Assembly (NCBI RefSeq): GCF_001905885.1
Contig: NZ_LIYH01000005.1
Location: 558,001-622,000, forward strand
Direction: 5' to 3'
From: Streptomyces sp. CB03234
Lineage (GTDB): Bacteria > Actinomycetota > Actinomycetes > Streptomycetales > Streptomycetaceae
Length of the DNA stretch: 64,000 nt
A program made the position numbers and the translations under genes. A model generated the notes under the pieces. The model made no database searches. It was given only the letters and a program-made list of their open reading frames with translations, and was not told where the DNA came from. Each line of letters opens with the position of its first letter. The first letter of the stretch is position 1. Shown here piece after piece: positions 17,379 to 26,473 of the stretch.

Positions 17379-17808
17379 CGCCGCGGGACACCGCCGCACT
17401 CCGCCTGCCTGGGGCGCGCACGCCCCCACTCCCTGCAATGCCGGCGTGAGCTGTGCACCGATCGACCGGCAGCGGCCGATGCGGACTCCTGGCCGGCCCC
17501 CGGCATGTGAACCAGCGCGACCGTCGCCCAAGGCCCGCAGCCTCATGTGCAGCTGACCCGTGCGGTGAAGCCCCACGGACGGCTGACAGGGCGAGCAGGG
17601 TGTCTCCGAGCTTCCCCGCGAAGGCCACCTCCATCTCGCCGCAGGTGTTCAGAGGGTCGACGAGTTCTGTGGAGGCGGGTATGGGGAGCGGTGTGCCGAC
17701 GGGAAGGTCGATGCGGTCATAACCAAGTGGTGTGGTGTGTATGGCTCCGGCGGGGTGGATCTGCGTGCCGGGATGGAAACGGTTCCCCGCCGAGGCGAGT
17801 GTGCTCAT
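17347..17808 (-). pseudogene. Frameshifted glycosyltransferase-like remnant
   Basis: The first 75 residues read well and end in KLGDTLLALSAVRG, the kind of N-terminal GD-x-L-x-x-x-A-x-R segment seen in ADP-heptose-type GT9 glycosyltransferases. Past about 17575 the coding bias moves to another frame (LHRTGQLHMRLRALGD), so there is a frameshift and the rest of the gene is missing. The start ATG overlaps the stop of the phosphoribosyltransferase remnant upstream (ATGA), as in an operon. The 3' end overlaps the tail of the convergent peptidase gene by 32 bases. Confidence 0.5.
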
Positions 17809-18150
17809 GTCTGTCCCTCGATGGTGGTGAGGGAGACCAGCGGGACTCCGAGGTCGGCGAGCAGCGCGCGGCCACCGCGCGTGGTGTCCTCCACGAGGCA
17901 GGCAGCCGCTAGCGGGACGGTGCCGGCCTCTCGGAGCCGACGGGTGAGGTCGGCCAGTGTCCTGCCGGTGGTGATCTCGTCGTCCACCAGGACGATCCGC
18001 TGTCCGGGGACGATGCCGTAGGCGAAGACGTCGGCGCGCATGGCGCGGGGTTCGCTGAAGCGGACCGCGCCGTCGAGGGGGAGGTGCAGTTTCCAGGCGA
18101 TCTTGTACGGCAGCCTGGCGGCGCCGGCGCGGGAGACGCCTCGAACTCGG
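17805..18150 (-). pseudogene. 5'-truncated phosphoribosyltransferase
   Basis: The frame reads SRAGAARLPYKIAWKL ... RADVFAYG ... RIVLVDDEITTGRTL, the last being the PRPP-binding loop of type I phosphoribosyltransferases. Upstream it runs to a TAG near 18163 without a start: the 5' part is gone, and the sequence passes into the oppositely oriented oxidoreductase remnant. An internal ATG at 18041 would make only a short, incomplete protein of 78 residues. The family handles base/ribose-phosphate chemistry, which suits the nearby nucleotide cluster. Confidence 0.6.
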
Positions 18151-18824
18151 CCGCCGCGCTACGGAACTCCGCGCCTACGATGACCACGTCACCGTCACGC
18201 TCGACGCCGGCACCCACCTGACCGCTCAGTACGTGATCGTCGCCACGGGTGTCGGGGCTCTACAGCCAGGGGACGTTCCCTGGATCACTGCCCCCTCCGG
18301 TCTTACTCTCCCCCCGTTGTGGCAGGCAGAACAGGACGACGCCGAAGGCCGCACCCTCCTCATCCTCGGCGGCGACCGCCCGATCGGCACCTTCCTACGC
18401 GCCCACGAGGCCACCGACACCCGTCTGCTCGTGGTGTACCCGGAAAGCGACGACTACAAGGTCGAGGAGATCTACAACGACCCCCGCGTCACCCTCCTCT
18501 CGATGGAGCACCTGACCCTGCATGCGGCGGAAGGCACGGCGACGACGGCCGAAGTGCTGGGCCGGGGCGGCGAACGGCAGACCATCACGGCCGGACGGCG
18601 TCTTCCTCAGCATCGACAACGCTTCTGCCGCCCCTGCCGGCGGCGTCATCCGCAATGCGACCGGCTACTGCCTCCCGTCGGAACAGCACCCCGGGTCATC
18701 GTCGCCGGCGACCTTCGCTCCGCCCGCTTCCAGCGGATCATGACGGCCATGGGCTTCGGGCAGCGAAGCCGCCTTGCACGCCTACTACGCCGCTTGGGGT
18801 CTGTCCGTGCCTGGTGGGGCATGA
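18140..18824 (+). pseudogene. Decayed flavin-dependent (thioredoxin reductase-like) oxidoreductase
   Basis: Coding traces lie in three frames: AQYVIVATGVGALQPG (end of the NADPH/FAD domain), RTLLILGGDRPIGTFLRAHE and LLVVYPESDDY; then, after a frameshift near 18595, VFLSIDNASAAPAGGVI; then RVIVAGDLRSARFQ, and finally HAYYAAWGLSVPGGA before a TGA at 18822-18824. These are segments of a thioredoxin-reductase-type protein without its N-terminal FAD motif. It is non-functional. From 18825 to 19232 I see no gene. Confidence 0.6.
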
Positions 18825-19232
18825 GAACCTGCGTGCCCCCGTGGCGCGAGGCCATCAGCCTCCACCAGACTGACTAACACGGGGTCCCAAAAGCCGCCCT
18901 CGAGATGACCACCAGCGCCCCGAGCCCATCCGTCACCCGCCCACGTGGCGGCCCTTGTGCGGCAGACGCGAGATGCTGAACCACCAGCGTCTGCAACGCA
19001 CTGGGGCCGGCACCCGACAAGGTTGATCACCGACCCCAGCCGGGCGGACGCTACCGCTTCTGCACCGCTGCTGTGTGACGGCTCACCGGTCGTGGCGGAC
19101 CCGAGACAGGCTTCCAGCGCAGCCCATGACAGGACACGCGGAGGCGTGCAGGTGCGGGGTTGCGGAGCAATGGCAAGCCGACGCGGCCAAAACAGCGGGC
19201 TGTGATGTCCACACTGGTCCCGCCTCCTGTGG

Positions 19233-19631
19233 TCAGTGCGCCAGCGGAAGCACGGCTCGGACTGATTTGCCGTGTGGGTGGATGGTGACGCTCACCTTTG
19301 TAGCCAGCTCCTGGACGAGGGGCCAGCCGAACCCGCCGGGTTCGAAGGCGTCGGTGCGCCGGAAGCGTGGCGGGGTTGTGCTGGCATCGGAGACGGTCAC
19401 GGTGACGCTGCCGGGTGCGGCGTCCAGCCGGAATCCTGTGACGCCGCCTGCATGCCGTTCCGCGTTGGTCACCAGCTCGGACACAGCCAAAACCACGGCT
19501 TCCGCTTCGGCGTTGTCGGAAGGGCCCACGGAGGACAGGAAGCCTCGCGTGACATCTCGTGCCTGTCCGGCTGTGCGGATATGCCTCCTGCCGGAGGGGT
19601 CGGGGTGTTGTGCCTCGGGTGGCTGCACCAT
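19233..19631 (-). CDS. HATPase-domain protein (RsbW-like family)
   Basis: A 132-residue protein at ATG 19631 behind GGAGGAA. It has the GHKL ATPase motifs: ELVTNAERHAGG (N box), VSDASTTPP (G1) and GGFGWPLVQELATKV (G2). As for the family, it is a soluble regulatory kinase or decoy that probably acts on an anti-sigma or regulatory partner. No regulator gene is adjacent on the same strand, and the caspase gene ends 232 bases upstream (19864), so a link to the EACC1-caspase pair is only possible. Confidence 0.82.
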   Translation of the reverse strand: MVQPPEAQHPDPSGRRHIRTAGQARDVTRGFLSSVGPSDNAEAEAVVLAVSELVTNAERHAGGVTGFRLDAAPGSVTVTVSDASTTPPRFRRTDAFEPGGFGWPLVQELATKVSVTIHPHGKSVRAVLPLAH

Positions 19632-19863
19632 CGCTTCCTCCGGGCGCTGTCTGACAGTTCCTGGGTCAGACGTATGCCCGGAATGTAGGCAGCGAGTCGT
19701 CTCGGCCGGTCGAATACGGGCTCTGGCTCACATTCCGCGCCAGACCCACGGAGGGGGACCACTCCCGCGATCACGAGTTGCGATCCGGGCCGCGTTGTTG
19801 TGGCCACGACCGGCCCGGAGGTGAAGGGCGCCATCCGCATCGTCCGCAGGACCCGGCATTCGA

Positions 19864-21267
19864 TCAGTGACTTTGTGGGACGAGCCATGCATGGTTGGTG
19901 TCATCTCTGCATTCGTCGAGATAAATGGCAGTGTCATGGCGAGCAGCGCACCTCTTCTTCAAGCCATTGTCGAGAGCTTGCTCGTTCACCAGATGGAAGG
20001 ACCCGTCTGTCTGTGGCTGCAGTACCCAGGCGGAGGCGGGGTCGTCGCAGCCCCAGGTGCCGACGGGCTTGGCGGGCGCGTGAATGTCTGCCCCTAGACA
20101 CACCCCGGGTATGCGCTGGCTGATAAACCGCACATGGTCGTTGGGGAAGGTCCACATCGACCAGTCCACCTGTGCCGCGTCGCATGCCCCGATGGGCGCG
20201 CTCCCTAGCGGCGGGTCACCGATATGTCGGACGCAGTCCTTTCCCTTGTTGGAAGCGCTTTGGAGTAATCCAGCGTCTTGTCGCTTGGGCGGGAAAGGCG
20301 CAGGTGTGCCGCGATCAGGAGTACCAGCAGGAAGAACGGAAGACGCTACGGCTATGGTCATGATGACGATGGCGAAAAGGGCTGCGGCGTATCTGTTCCG
20401 GTACCGACGCCAGTGGATGCGCAAGCTCTGGACGCGGCTGCGCCGGGCCGGGACGGTCCGCGGCGCCGGCCCGGGTGGAGGCGCTTGTTCTCCGGCGGAC
20501 GGGATCCAAGCGCGGTTGCGGGCGATCGGGATGTGGCCGGCCAGATTGCTGTTGCGCTGCTGGGGGCGAGGCAGTCCTCTGGCCCGTAATCGGGCATCGA
20601 CCTGCCGGTAGACGGCCTCCATGGTAAGCATCGGGCCTTCACCCGGCGCGCCGGACTCCAGCACCTCGATCAACGCGCCGGAAAACCCGGTGTACCGGTC
20701 TCCTGGCACGGCGAAGGAGAGGGACGTGCTGGACGAGGACGTGGTGACGCAGGTTCCCTCGATCGCCGCGAGGTCGGCCTTGTTCTCCGGACCAGCGGGG
20801 CCCATGCCACCTGCCATAGCGCGCCCGCTGAAGCAGCAATCGAGGAGCAGTACTTTGTTGTCGGCAGTGTTCTCGTGGTCGAGGATGGCGTGTCTGAGGT
20901 CGCTGATCGGGAGGCCAGCGGCTACGCCCCAGCGCTGCAGGCGCGAATTGTGCAGTGCAAGATAGAGCTCCCCGTTTTTCGGATGGATCAGGCCATGGCC
21001 TGCGAAGTAGACGATGAGCGTGTCTTGCGCCTGCTCGCCTGCGGTTGCCACCGTTTCAAGGATTTCGTCGGCGCCGGCCCACGGGCTCAATGAAGTGACG
21101 TCCATGCCGGGCTTGCCCCACTTGGGGTCGAGCAGCATTTCATGCAAGGCCGCCAGGTTGTTCTGCACAGCGGGGATGCCGTCCAGGTGGCGGTAGGCAT
21201 GGCATCCGAAGAGCACTGCTCGTGACCTTTTCGGGTACGAGACGCTACCGGCGGATTCCTGGCTCAC
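19864..21267 (-). CDS. Membrane-anchored caspase-like peptidase with ricin-type C-terminal domain
   Basis: Starts at GTG 21267, two bases after the EACC1 stop; 467 residues. A caspase/metacaspase (peptidase C14) domain fills residues 12-250 with the catalytic His in YFAGHG (His91) and Cys in LDCCFSG (Cys145). A proline-rich linker follows, then basic residues and one membrane helix at about 292-313 (YAAALFAIVIMTIAVA). Residues about 340-467 have Cys pairs and SAWVLQP and AWLVPQ, which resemble the QxW repeats of ricin B lectins. The lectin should therefore be outside and the protease inside. With EACC1 it forms a predicted conflict system. Confidence 0.82.
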   Translation of the reverse strand: MSQESAGSVSYPKRSRAVLFGCHAYRHLDGIPAVQNNLAALHEMLLDPKWGKPGMDVTSLSPWAGADEILETVATAGEQAQDTLIVYFAGHGLIHPKNGELYLALHNSRLQRWGVAAGLPISDLRHAILDHENTADNKVLLLDCCFSGRAMAGGMGPAGPENKADLAAIEGTCVTTSSSSTSLSFAVPGDRYTGFSGALIEVLESGAPGEGPMLTMEAVYRQVDARLRARGLPRPQQRNSNLAGHIPIARNRAWIPSAGEQAPPPGPAPRTVPARRSRVQSLRIHWRRYRNRYAAALFAIVIMTIAVASSVLPAGTPDRGTPAPFPPKRQDAGLLQSASNKGKDCVRHIGDPPLGSAPIGACDAAQVDWSMWTFPNDHVRFISQRIPGVCLGADIHAPAKPVGTWGCDDPASAWVLQPQTDGSFHLVNEQALDNGLKKRCAARHDTAIYLDECRDDTNHAWLVPQSH

Positions 21268-21269
21268 CT

Positions 21270-21629
21270 TCAGCCGTCCGTAGCGGACCCGTCGGCCTCG
21301 CGCAGCGCGCGGGCAAGTGCTTCCAATTCGCCGGGATTGCTCGTATCGAGTATGAACGAGCGGCCATTGACCTCGATGCGTACGGAAGGCTGCCGGGGTC
21401 GCGACTGCCGCCAGGCTGCTACCGCCACCAGCAGATTGCCCAGGGCTATGGTGTTCGACAGGAGGACGCTGACCAGTTCGAGCGGCTGGCCCATGGCCCC
21501 AGGCAGGGGAACGCTGTCTACGGGTATCCGCACCTGGCCACGCAGCATCTGCTCCTGCGTGAGCCAGACGCGCAGCGCGTCTGCCTCCTGCCTGTTGCTG
21601 CCCTCGTGGACTGCCAACGTCAGACGCAT
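21270..21629 (-). CDS. EACC1 (effector-associated constant component) protein
   Basis: A 119-residue protein at ATG 21629 with GGAGG upstream. It has an N-terminal alpha/beta segment with ADALRVWLTQE, a hydrophobic segment LELVSVLLSNTIALGNLLVA that looks membrane-inserted, and a C-terminal strand-helix unit (VRIEVNGRSFILDTSNPGEL). This is the layout of EACC1 proteins, described by Aravind's group as constant partners of variable effectors, such as caspases, in predicted bacterial conflict systems. The caspase effector follows after two bases, so co-translation is expected. From 21630 to 22041 I see no gene. Confidence 0.8.
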   Translation of the reverse strand: MRLTLAVHEGSNRQEADALRVWLTQEQMLRGQVRIPVDSVPLPGAMGQPLELVSVLLSNTIALGNLLVAVAAWRQSRPRQPSVRIEVNGRSFILDTSNPGELEALARALREADGSATDG

Positions 21630-22041
21630 ATGTCCTCCGGCCCTTCACCGCCCGGCTGCGATCAGGGCATGGGCCAACTGTCCATGCCTACTGGCACTGT
21701 AAGGCGGTCCCCAGCGGGCTGTGACCTCTTTGCTGACCACGATCGTGGGGCCGGTCACATCGGTGTACGAGCCTGGGATCCGCGTTCACGCTCCGCAGAC
21801 CTGGAATGGGAGCCAGAGCCACAATTCAGCCGGCGCCCACGAGTCGCTGTGCGGGTTGGCTGCCGGACGAGAGCGGTCAAGGTCCCCGGTTCACGAGGGT
21901 GGTCAGGTCGAGGCCGCTCATGTGCCGCTTCCGGGTAATGCCCTCGGCGGAGCGCGGCCCGGCGGCATCGGACTCGGCGGCGACACCTCGTATGGGGTGC
22001 CTTCGCAGTCCGTCCGCGATCACCGTTGTGTCCGCTCCGGC

Positions 22042-23886
22042 TTATAGCTGGTTGTGCGGGTGTGACCGAGCGGTCGTCATAGGGGAGGGGTGTGGGGTGG
22101 CCGGGCGGAGCATCTGCCCGGCCGCCAGTTCGCGGTAGGTGGGGCTGCAGGTGAGCAGTTCCTCGTGGCGGCCGCAGGCGGTGGTTCGGCCGTTTTCCAG
22201 TACGACGATCTGGTCGGCGTGCTGGACGGTGGAGAGGCGGTGCGCGATCACCAGCAGGGCGCATTCCCCCGCGATGTCCTTCATCACCTTGGTGAGCGCG
22301 GTTTCGTTGATGGCGTCGAGGTGGGACGTGGGCTCGTCGAGCAGCAGGAGTTCGGGGCGGCCCAGCAGGGCGCGGGCCAGGGCGATGCGCTGGCGCTCAC
22401 CTCCCGAGAGGGTGCTGCCGCGCTCGCCGAGCAGACCGGACAGGCCGCCGGGCAGTCGGCGTACGACATCGTCGAGCTGGGCGAGTTCGACGACGCGCCG
22501 TACTTCGGCCTCCGGGGCGTCCGGTACGGCGTAGGTGATGTTGTCGCGCAGGGTGCCGTGGACGACATGGGTGTTCTGGTCGACGATGGCGATGCGTTCG
22601 CGGCACTCGGCACGGGTCAGTTCGCCGGCGGGCCGTCCGTCGAAGAGGAGGGCTCCGGAGTCCGGTTCGTAGAACCTGGCGACCAGGGCGAAGATCGTGC
22701 TCTTGCCGGCTCCCGACCGGCCCACCAGGGCCGTCTGGCGCCGGTGCGGGACGGTGAGGGTGACGCCGCGCAGGACCGGCCGGTCCGGGTCGTAGCCGAA
22801 GGTGAGGTCCCGCAGGGCGAGGGCGGGCTCCTCGTACGCGGCGGCCTGCCGAGCCGGTTCACGGGTACGCGCCCGTACCGCCGGCATCTGGGCCTGCGAG
22901 GGCTCTACGGGGAGGGCGAGGGCGTGCTCGATGCGCTGGTATGCGCCCATGCCGCGCTGGATCAGGCCGACCGCGCGGAAGACCGACGACAGGGGCAGAA
23001 CGAGGTAGGAGGCATAGAGGAGGAAGGCCACGAGGTCGCCGAGGGAAGTGGCGTGGCCGGTGACACGCAGGCCGCCGATGACCAGGACGAGCAGGAAGGA
23101 ACCCTGGACGGCGAGTTCGACCGCCGGGCTCATCACCGACGCGAGTTTCGCGGTCCGTACGCCAGCATCGTGTGCCGACTCGATGCGCTCGCCGATGCGC
23201 CGCGCCTCACGGTCCTCGGCGCGGTGTACTCGCACCATCGGCAGTGCGCCCAGCGCGCGTTCGAGGTCGGCGGCGATCGCGCCGACGGAGTTCTGCATCT
23301 GCTCGGAGGCGGCCCGGATGCCTTTCAGCAGCGACGCCACCACCGCGGCCGCGGCCGCCACGGTCAGGGCGACCAGGAGAAGCAGCAGCGGGTCGATCCA
23401 CAGCATCAGGGCGACCGCACCGGCCGCGACCAGCGCCCCGGTCACCAGGTCGACGAGGGCCTGGGACACCACCTCCCTCAGCAGGGTGGTGTCGGCGGTC
23501 ACGCGGGAGATCAGATCGCCGCTGCGGTGCCGGTCGTACTCCCTCATCTCCAGCCTGAGCAGCCGTCCCACCAGCCCGTGGCGGAGTTGCCGTACGACCC
23601 CTTCACCCATGCGTTCCAGGACGAAGCGGCCGACGGCCCCCGTGGCCGCTTCGGTCACGAACAGAACGGCCAGGAGGAGCAGCAGGGGCCAGAACACCCG
23701 TCCGTCGCCGCTCACGTCCACGATCTGCTTGGCGACGAGCGGCTGCGCCAACCCCAGCGCGGAGCCCACGAGGGTGAGCACGGTCGCCACGACGACGGAG
23801 GCCCGGTGCCCGGTGGTCAACCGGTACATGGTGGCCACCGCGGCCCGTGTCGAGCGGTCCGGCACCTGTGCCGGGGCGGCCGTCAT
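22042..23886 (-). CDS. Lasso peptide ABC transporter (D protein)
   Basis: Starts at ATG 23886, overlapping the stop of the B2 gene; 614 residues. The N-terminal half has six membrane helices of an ABC exporter (type I fold). The C-terminal ATPase has Walker A GRSGAGKST, the signature LSGGERQR and Walker B LLLDEPTSHLD. It exports the mature lasso peptide and usually gives the producer immunity. It is the last gene of the A-C-B1-B2-D operon. A hydrophilic linker of about 40 residues lies before the ATPase. Confidence 0.88.
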   Translation of the reverse strand: MTAAPAQVPDRSTRAAVATMYRLTTGHRASVVVATVLTLVGSALGLAQPLVAKQIVDVSGDGRVFWPLLLLLAVLFVTEAATGAVGRFVLERMGEGVVRQLRHGLVGRLLRLEMREYDRHRSGDLISRVTADTTLLREVVSQALVDLVTGALVAAGAVALMLWIDPLLLLLVALTVAAAAAVVASLLKGIRAASEQMQNSVGAIAADLERALGALPMVRVHRAEDREARRIGERIESAHDAGVRTAKLASVMSPAVELAVQGSFLLVLVIGGLRVTGHATSLGDLVAFLLYASYLVLPLSSVFRAVGLIQRGMGAYQRIEHALALPVEPSQAQMPAVRARTREPARQAAAYEEPALALRDLTFGYDPDRPVLRGVTLTVPHRRQTALVGRSGAGKSTIFALVARFYEPDSGALLFDGRPAGELTRAECRERIAIVDQNTHVVHGTLRDNITYAVPDAPEAEVRRVVELAQLDDVVRRLPGGLSGLLGERGSTLSGGERQRIALARALLGRPELLLLDEPTSHLDAINETALTKVMKDIAGECALLVIAHRLSTVQHADQIVVLENGRTTACGRHEELLTCSPTYRELAAGQMLRPATPHPSPMTTARSHPHNQL

Positions 23887-24326
23887 GGGCGGCTCGGCCG
23901 GTTCGCGGTCACGGGCCCCACCGCGAGCAAACGCCTGAAGTAGTCGTCGGGCACGCCTTCGCCGATGGGCCGGCCCTCCGCCTCGATCCAGGCGTGCGCG
24001 TTGAAGGGGGGCACCACGCTCGCCCCTGTGCACCACGTGGGCCAGCTGCCCGTCAGCCGGCACAGCAAGGCCGCGCCCAGCGAACGGGGCAGACAGCCCT
24101 TCGGCCCGGCGCAGAGGAGACTGACCGCGCACATCGCGTCCCGGGCGCTCTGCGCCTGCGCGGCGGTGGCGGGCGCGGCTCCGCGGCGTACGGCGCCGAG
24201 GACGGCGCGGATCCGGCGCGGGGGCAACAGCGACAGGACGACGGCAGGAAGCAGTACGAGGCGGGCGGCCAGACGCCGGGTGAGGGGAACGCCGGTGGGC
24301 CGCTCCAGCGCGCTCGGGGTCGTCAT
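23883..24326 (-). CDS. Lasso peptide leader peptidase (B2 protein)
   Basis: A 147-residue transglutaminase-like protease; ATG 24326 overlaps the stop of B1 by 4 bp. The catalytic Cys is in KGCLPRSLG and the His in FNAHAWIEAEG, the typical B2 spacing. It should cut the precursor after the leader whose recognition is handed over by B1, freeing the amine of core residue 1 for ring closure. The Asp of the triad lies downstream of the His and is not obvious by eye. Its N-terminal stretch (about 15-50) is hydrophobic and basic. Confidence 0.88.
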   Translation of the reverse strand: MTTPSALERPTGVPLTRRLAARLVLLPAVVLSLLPPRRIRAVLGAVRRGAAPATAAQAQSARDAMCAVSLLCAGPKGCLPRSLGAALLCRLTGSWPTWCTGASVVPPFNAHAWIEAEGRPIGEGVPDDYFRRLLAVGPVTANRPSRP

Positions 24327-24577
24327 GAGGCCAGCCCCGACGTCCGCAGTTCCTGCACGAGAGCCGTGACGTCCGGCTCCGCCCGGGCCCGGTCGATGTC
24401 GAACTCTGTGACGAGCGCGTCGACGGCCGCCGCTTCGTCGCCGCCTTCCAGGAGGGTCTTCACCACCAGGGTGCCGGTGGGGTTGAGCTCCCAGTAGTTT
24501 CCGCTGCGCTGATCCAGCAGGACGGTGCCGTAGTCGGTCTCCGCGGCGGAGACATCGGGGCCGAACCGCAATGCCAT
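24323..24577 (-). CDS. Lasso peptide recognition protein (B1, RRE domain)
   Basis: An 84-residue PqqD-like RiPP recognition element; ATG at 24577. It reads as three beta strands (YGTVLLDQRSGNYWELNPTG) followed by helices (AAAVDALVTEFDI), which is the RRE winged fold. It binds the precursor leader through the YxxPxLxxxGxF motif and delivers it to the B2 protease. Its end overlaps the B2 start by 4 bp, as usual for split B proteins of actinobacterial lasso clusters. Confidence 0.88.
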   Translation of the reverse strand: MALRFGPDVSAAETDYGTVLLDQRSGNYWELNPTGTLVVKTLLEGGDEAAAVDALVTEFDIDRARAEPDVTALVQELRTSGLAS

Positions 24578-24608
24578 GGTGGGTGACTGCCTTTCTCCGG
24601 TGAAGGGC

Positions 24609-26447
24609 CTAGCGTGTACGGGCGGCAGACAAGCCGCGCAGCCAGACTTCGGCGGCGATGGTCGAGTAGAGGATGGCGTCGCGCAGGGCCGGGGTGGAGG
24701 GCCGCTGGGCGAGGCGGCGCAGCGCGTTCCCGTCGACCAGCCCGAGCTGCTCCAGCCGCGAGTCCTCCCACAGCGTCAGCAGGTCGCCACGGTGGCGACG
24801 CAGTCCGTCGGCGGCGTCCATGGAAGCGGCGGCCTTGGTGGTGCGCCGCAGGCAGCCGTCGGGCACGATGCCGCGCATGGCGGCGGTGAGAAGGGGCTTG
24901 TACTGCCAGGGCGACACGCGCTCGCTCGGCCGGACGGCGAGGGACGCCTCGATGACGCGGTCGTCGAGGAACGGCGAGGCCATCGGTACGCCGGCACGGG
25001 CCGCCATCCGGTCCCACTGGCGGATGATGCGGGTGCAGGAGCGGATCTGCTCCAGGTCGGTGTGCAGGCCACGGTCCGGGTGCAGCGGCGTGACGGTCGC
25101 GGCCGCCTCCCGCAGCGCCCGCTGTGCCAGCCGTTCCGCGTCGGGCGTCACCCAGTCGAAGAGGCGGGGAGGCATGCCCCAGCCGAGGCTGGTGGTGACC
25201 GTGGCGGGGACGGGATCGCGCAGCCGGCCGCTGCGATCGGCGAGCCACTTCCCGTACGGCCGTGAGTCGGCCAGCGCACGGACGGTGCTGCCCAGCGGCC
25301 ACTGCCACAGTGCCCGGAAGCCGCGCAACTGCCGCATCGCGAACAGCGGACGCGTACGCAGCAGCCTGTGGTAGTACGCCTCGGAGCACCACGCCACATG
25401 GTCGCCCCCGATGCCCGTCAGGTGCAGCCGGCTGCCCCGCTCCGCCATGCCCGGCAGGTGGTGCAGCACCCGCGAACGGTCCATGACGCCGATGGTGGGT
25501 TCGTCCAGCAGGTCGTCGATGGAGAGCAGATCGTCGTAGACCAGCGGCGAGGCATCGGCGTCCCACACCACATGCTCGACGTGCGGCAGGTGCTTCGCCG
25601 CTTGCCCGGCCCAGTACAGATCGGTGTCGGCCGGATCGCGCCCCGGCCAGGTACTGGCCACCACCCGGGCGGGCGAGCGGTCGGCCAGGAAGCAGATGGA
25701 GGTGGAGTCCAGCCCTCCGGACAGGTCACAGCTGACCACACCGCCCTGGCGGGTGCGGGCGCCGACGGCCTCGGTGAGGGCCTCACGGACCAGCGGGGCG
25801 CCGTCGGCGAGCGTGCGGACCGGCTCCGGCGGTGTCCACCACCGCGAGTGACGTGCGCTGTGCCCGTCCGCCCCGATGACCAGCGCGTCATGCGGGGGCA
25901 CGGCGGTGACCTCGCGCCACAGCGGCGCCTCGAACAGCGGATAGGGCACCGGCCACAGCAGCCGTACCGCCAGCTGCTGCTCGTCGGGAGCGGTGCCGAG
26001 CGCGTCGGCGAGTACGTCGGCGCGGGTGGCGGCCACCTGTACGCCGTCCACGGCGGCGTGGAAGACCAGCCGCAGCCCGGACGCTGTGCCCTGCACCCTG
26101 AGCCGGCCGTCGAGGGTGGCGACGAGGTGGAAGCTCCCGGGCAGGGACCGGGCCAGCGCGTCCAGTTCCGCCAGATCGCGCAGGCGTTCTGCGTGGCGCT
26201 TCAGTCCGGCGGCATCGATCGGGCAGCAGCCGATAATGGCGAGGGCCGCGCGACCGGTGTGCGCGGTGACGAGCTCCTGGTCGTCCCAGTGCCCCACCAG
26301 CCACGGCCGGCCGGAGGCGTGTCGAAGGGTTCGCGTTCCGGGGAGGGCGAAGGAGCGGGCCACGGCGGCCGCGTCCTCGCGGTCGGTGAAGACCGCGAAG
26401 TGCGCGTCGCCGGGGCCCGTCCCCGCACTTGCGTGCAGTTCAGTCAT
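24609..26447 (-). CDS. Lasso peptide cyclase (C protein, asparagine synthase-like)
   Basis: A 612-residue protein with ATG 26447, 26 bases after the precursor stop. The ATP pyrophosphatase motif is SGGLDSTSI, preceded by an N-terminal glutamine-amidotransferase-like region that lacks the catalytic N-terminal Cys, so it activates an acid side chain rather than using glutamine. It should adenylate Asp8 of the core peptide and close the macrolactam with the amine of Leu1. The C-terminal half (about 340-600) is helical. The order A-C-B1-B2-D is complete. Confidence 0.9.
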   Translation of the reverse strand: MTELHASAGTGPGDAHFAVFTDREDAAAVARSFALPGTRTLRHASGRPWLVGHWDDQELVTAHTGRAALAIIGCCPIDAAGLKRHAERLRDLAELDALARSLPGSFHLVATLDGRLRVQGTASGLRLVFHAAVDGVQVAATRADVLADALGTAPDEQQLAVRLLWPVPYPLFEAPLWREVTAVPPHDALVIGADGHSARHSRWWTPPEPVRTLADGAPLVREALTEAVGARTRQGGVVSCDLSGGLDSTSICFLADRSPARVVASTWPGRDPADTDLYWAGQAAKHLPHVEHVVWDADASPLVYDDLLSIDDLLDEPTIGVMDRSRVLHHLPGMAERGSRLHLTGIGGDHVAWCSEAYYHRLLRTRPLFAMRQLRGFRALWQWPLGSTVRALADSRPYGKWLADRSGRLRDPVPATVTTSLGWGMPPRLFDWVTPDAERLAQRALREAAATVTPLHPDRGLHTDLEQIRSCTRIIRQWDRMAARAGVPMASPFLDDRVIEASLAVRPSERVSPWQYKPLLTAAMRGIVPDGCLRRTTKAAASMDAADGLRRHRGDLLTLWEDSRLEQLGLVDGNALRRLAQRPSTPALRDAILYSTIAAEVWLRGLSAARTR

Positions 26448-26473
26448 GACGTCAGGTCAGGAACCGTCGGTCG

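Noticed and set aside
20084..21196. Several plus-strand frames opposite to the caspase gene
   Set aside because: They are antisense to a gene with clear caspase His/Cys motifs and lack domains.
22090..23943. Long plus-strand frame opposite to the lasso transporter
   Set aside because: Antisense shadow of a clear ABC transporter gene with full ATPase motifs.
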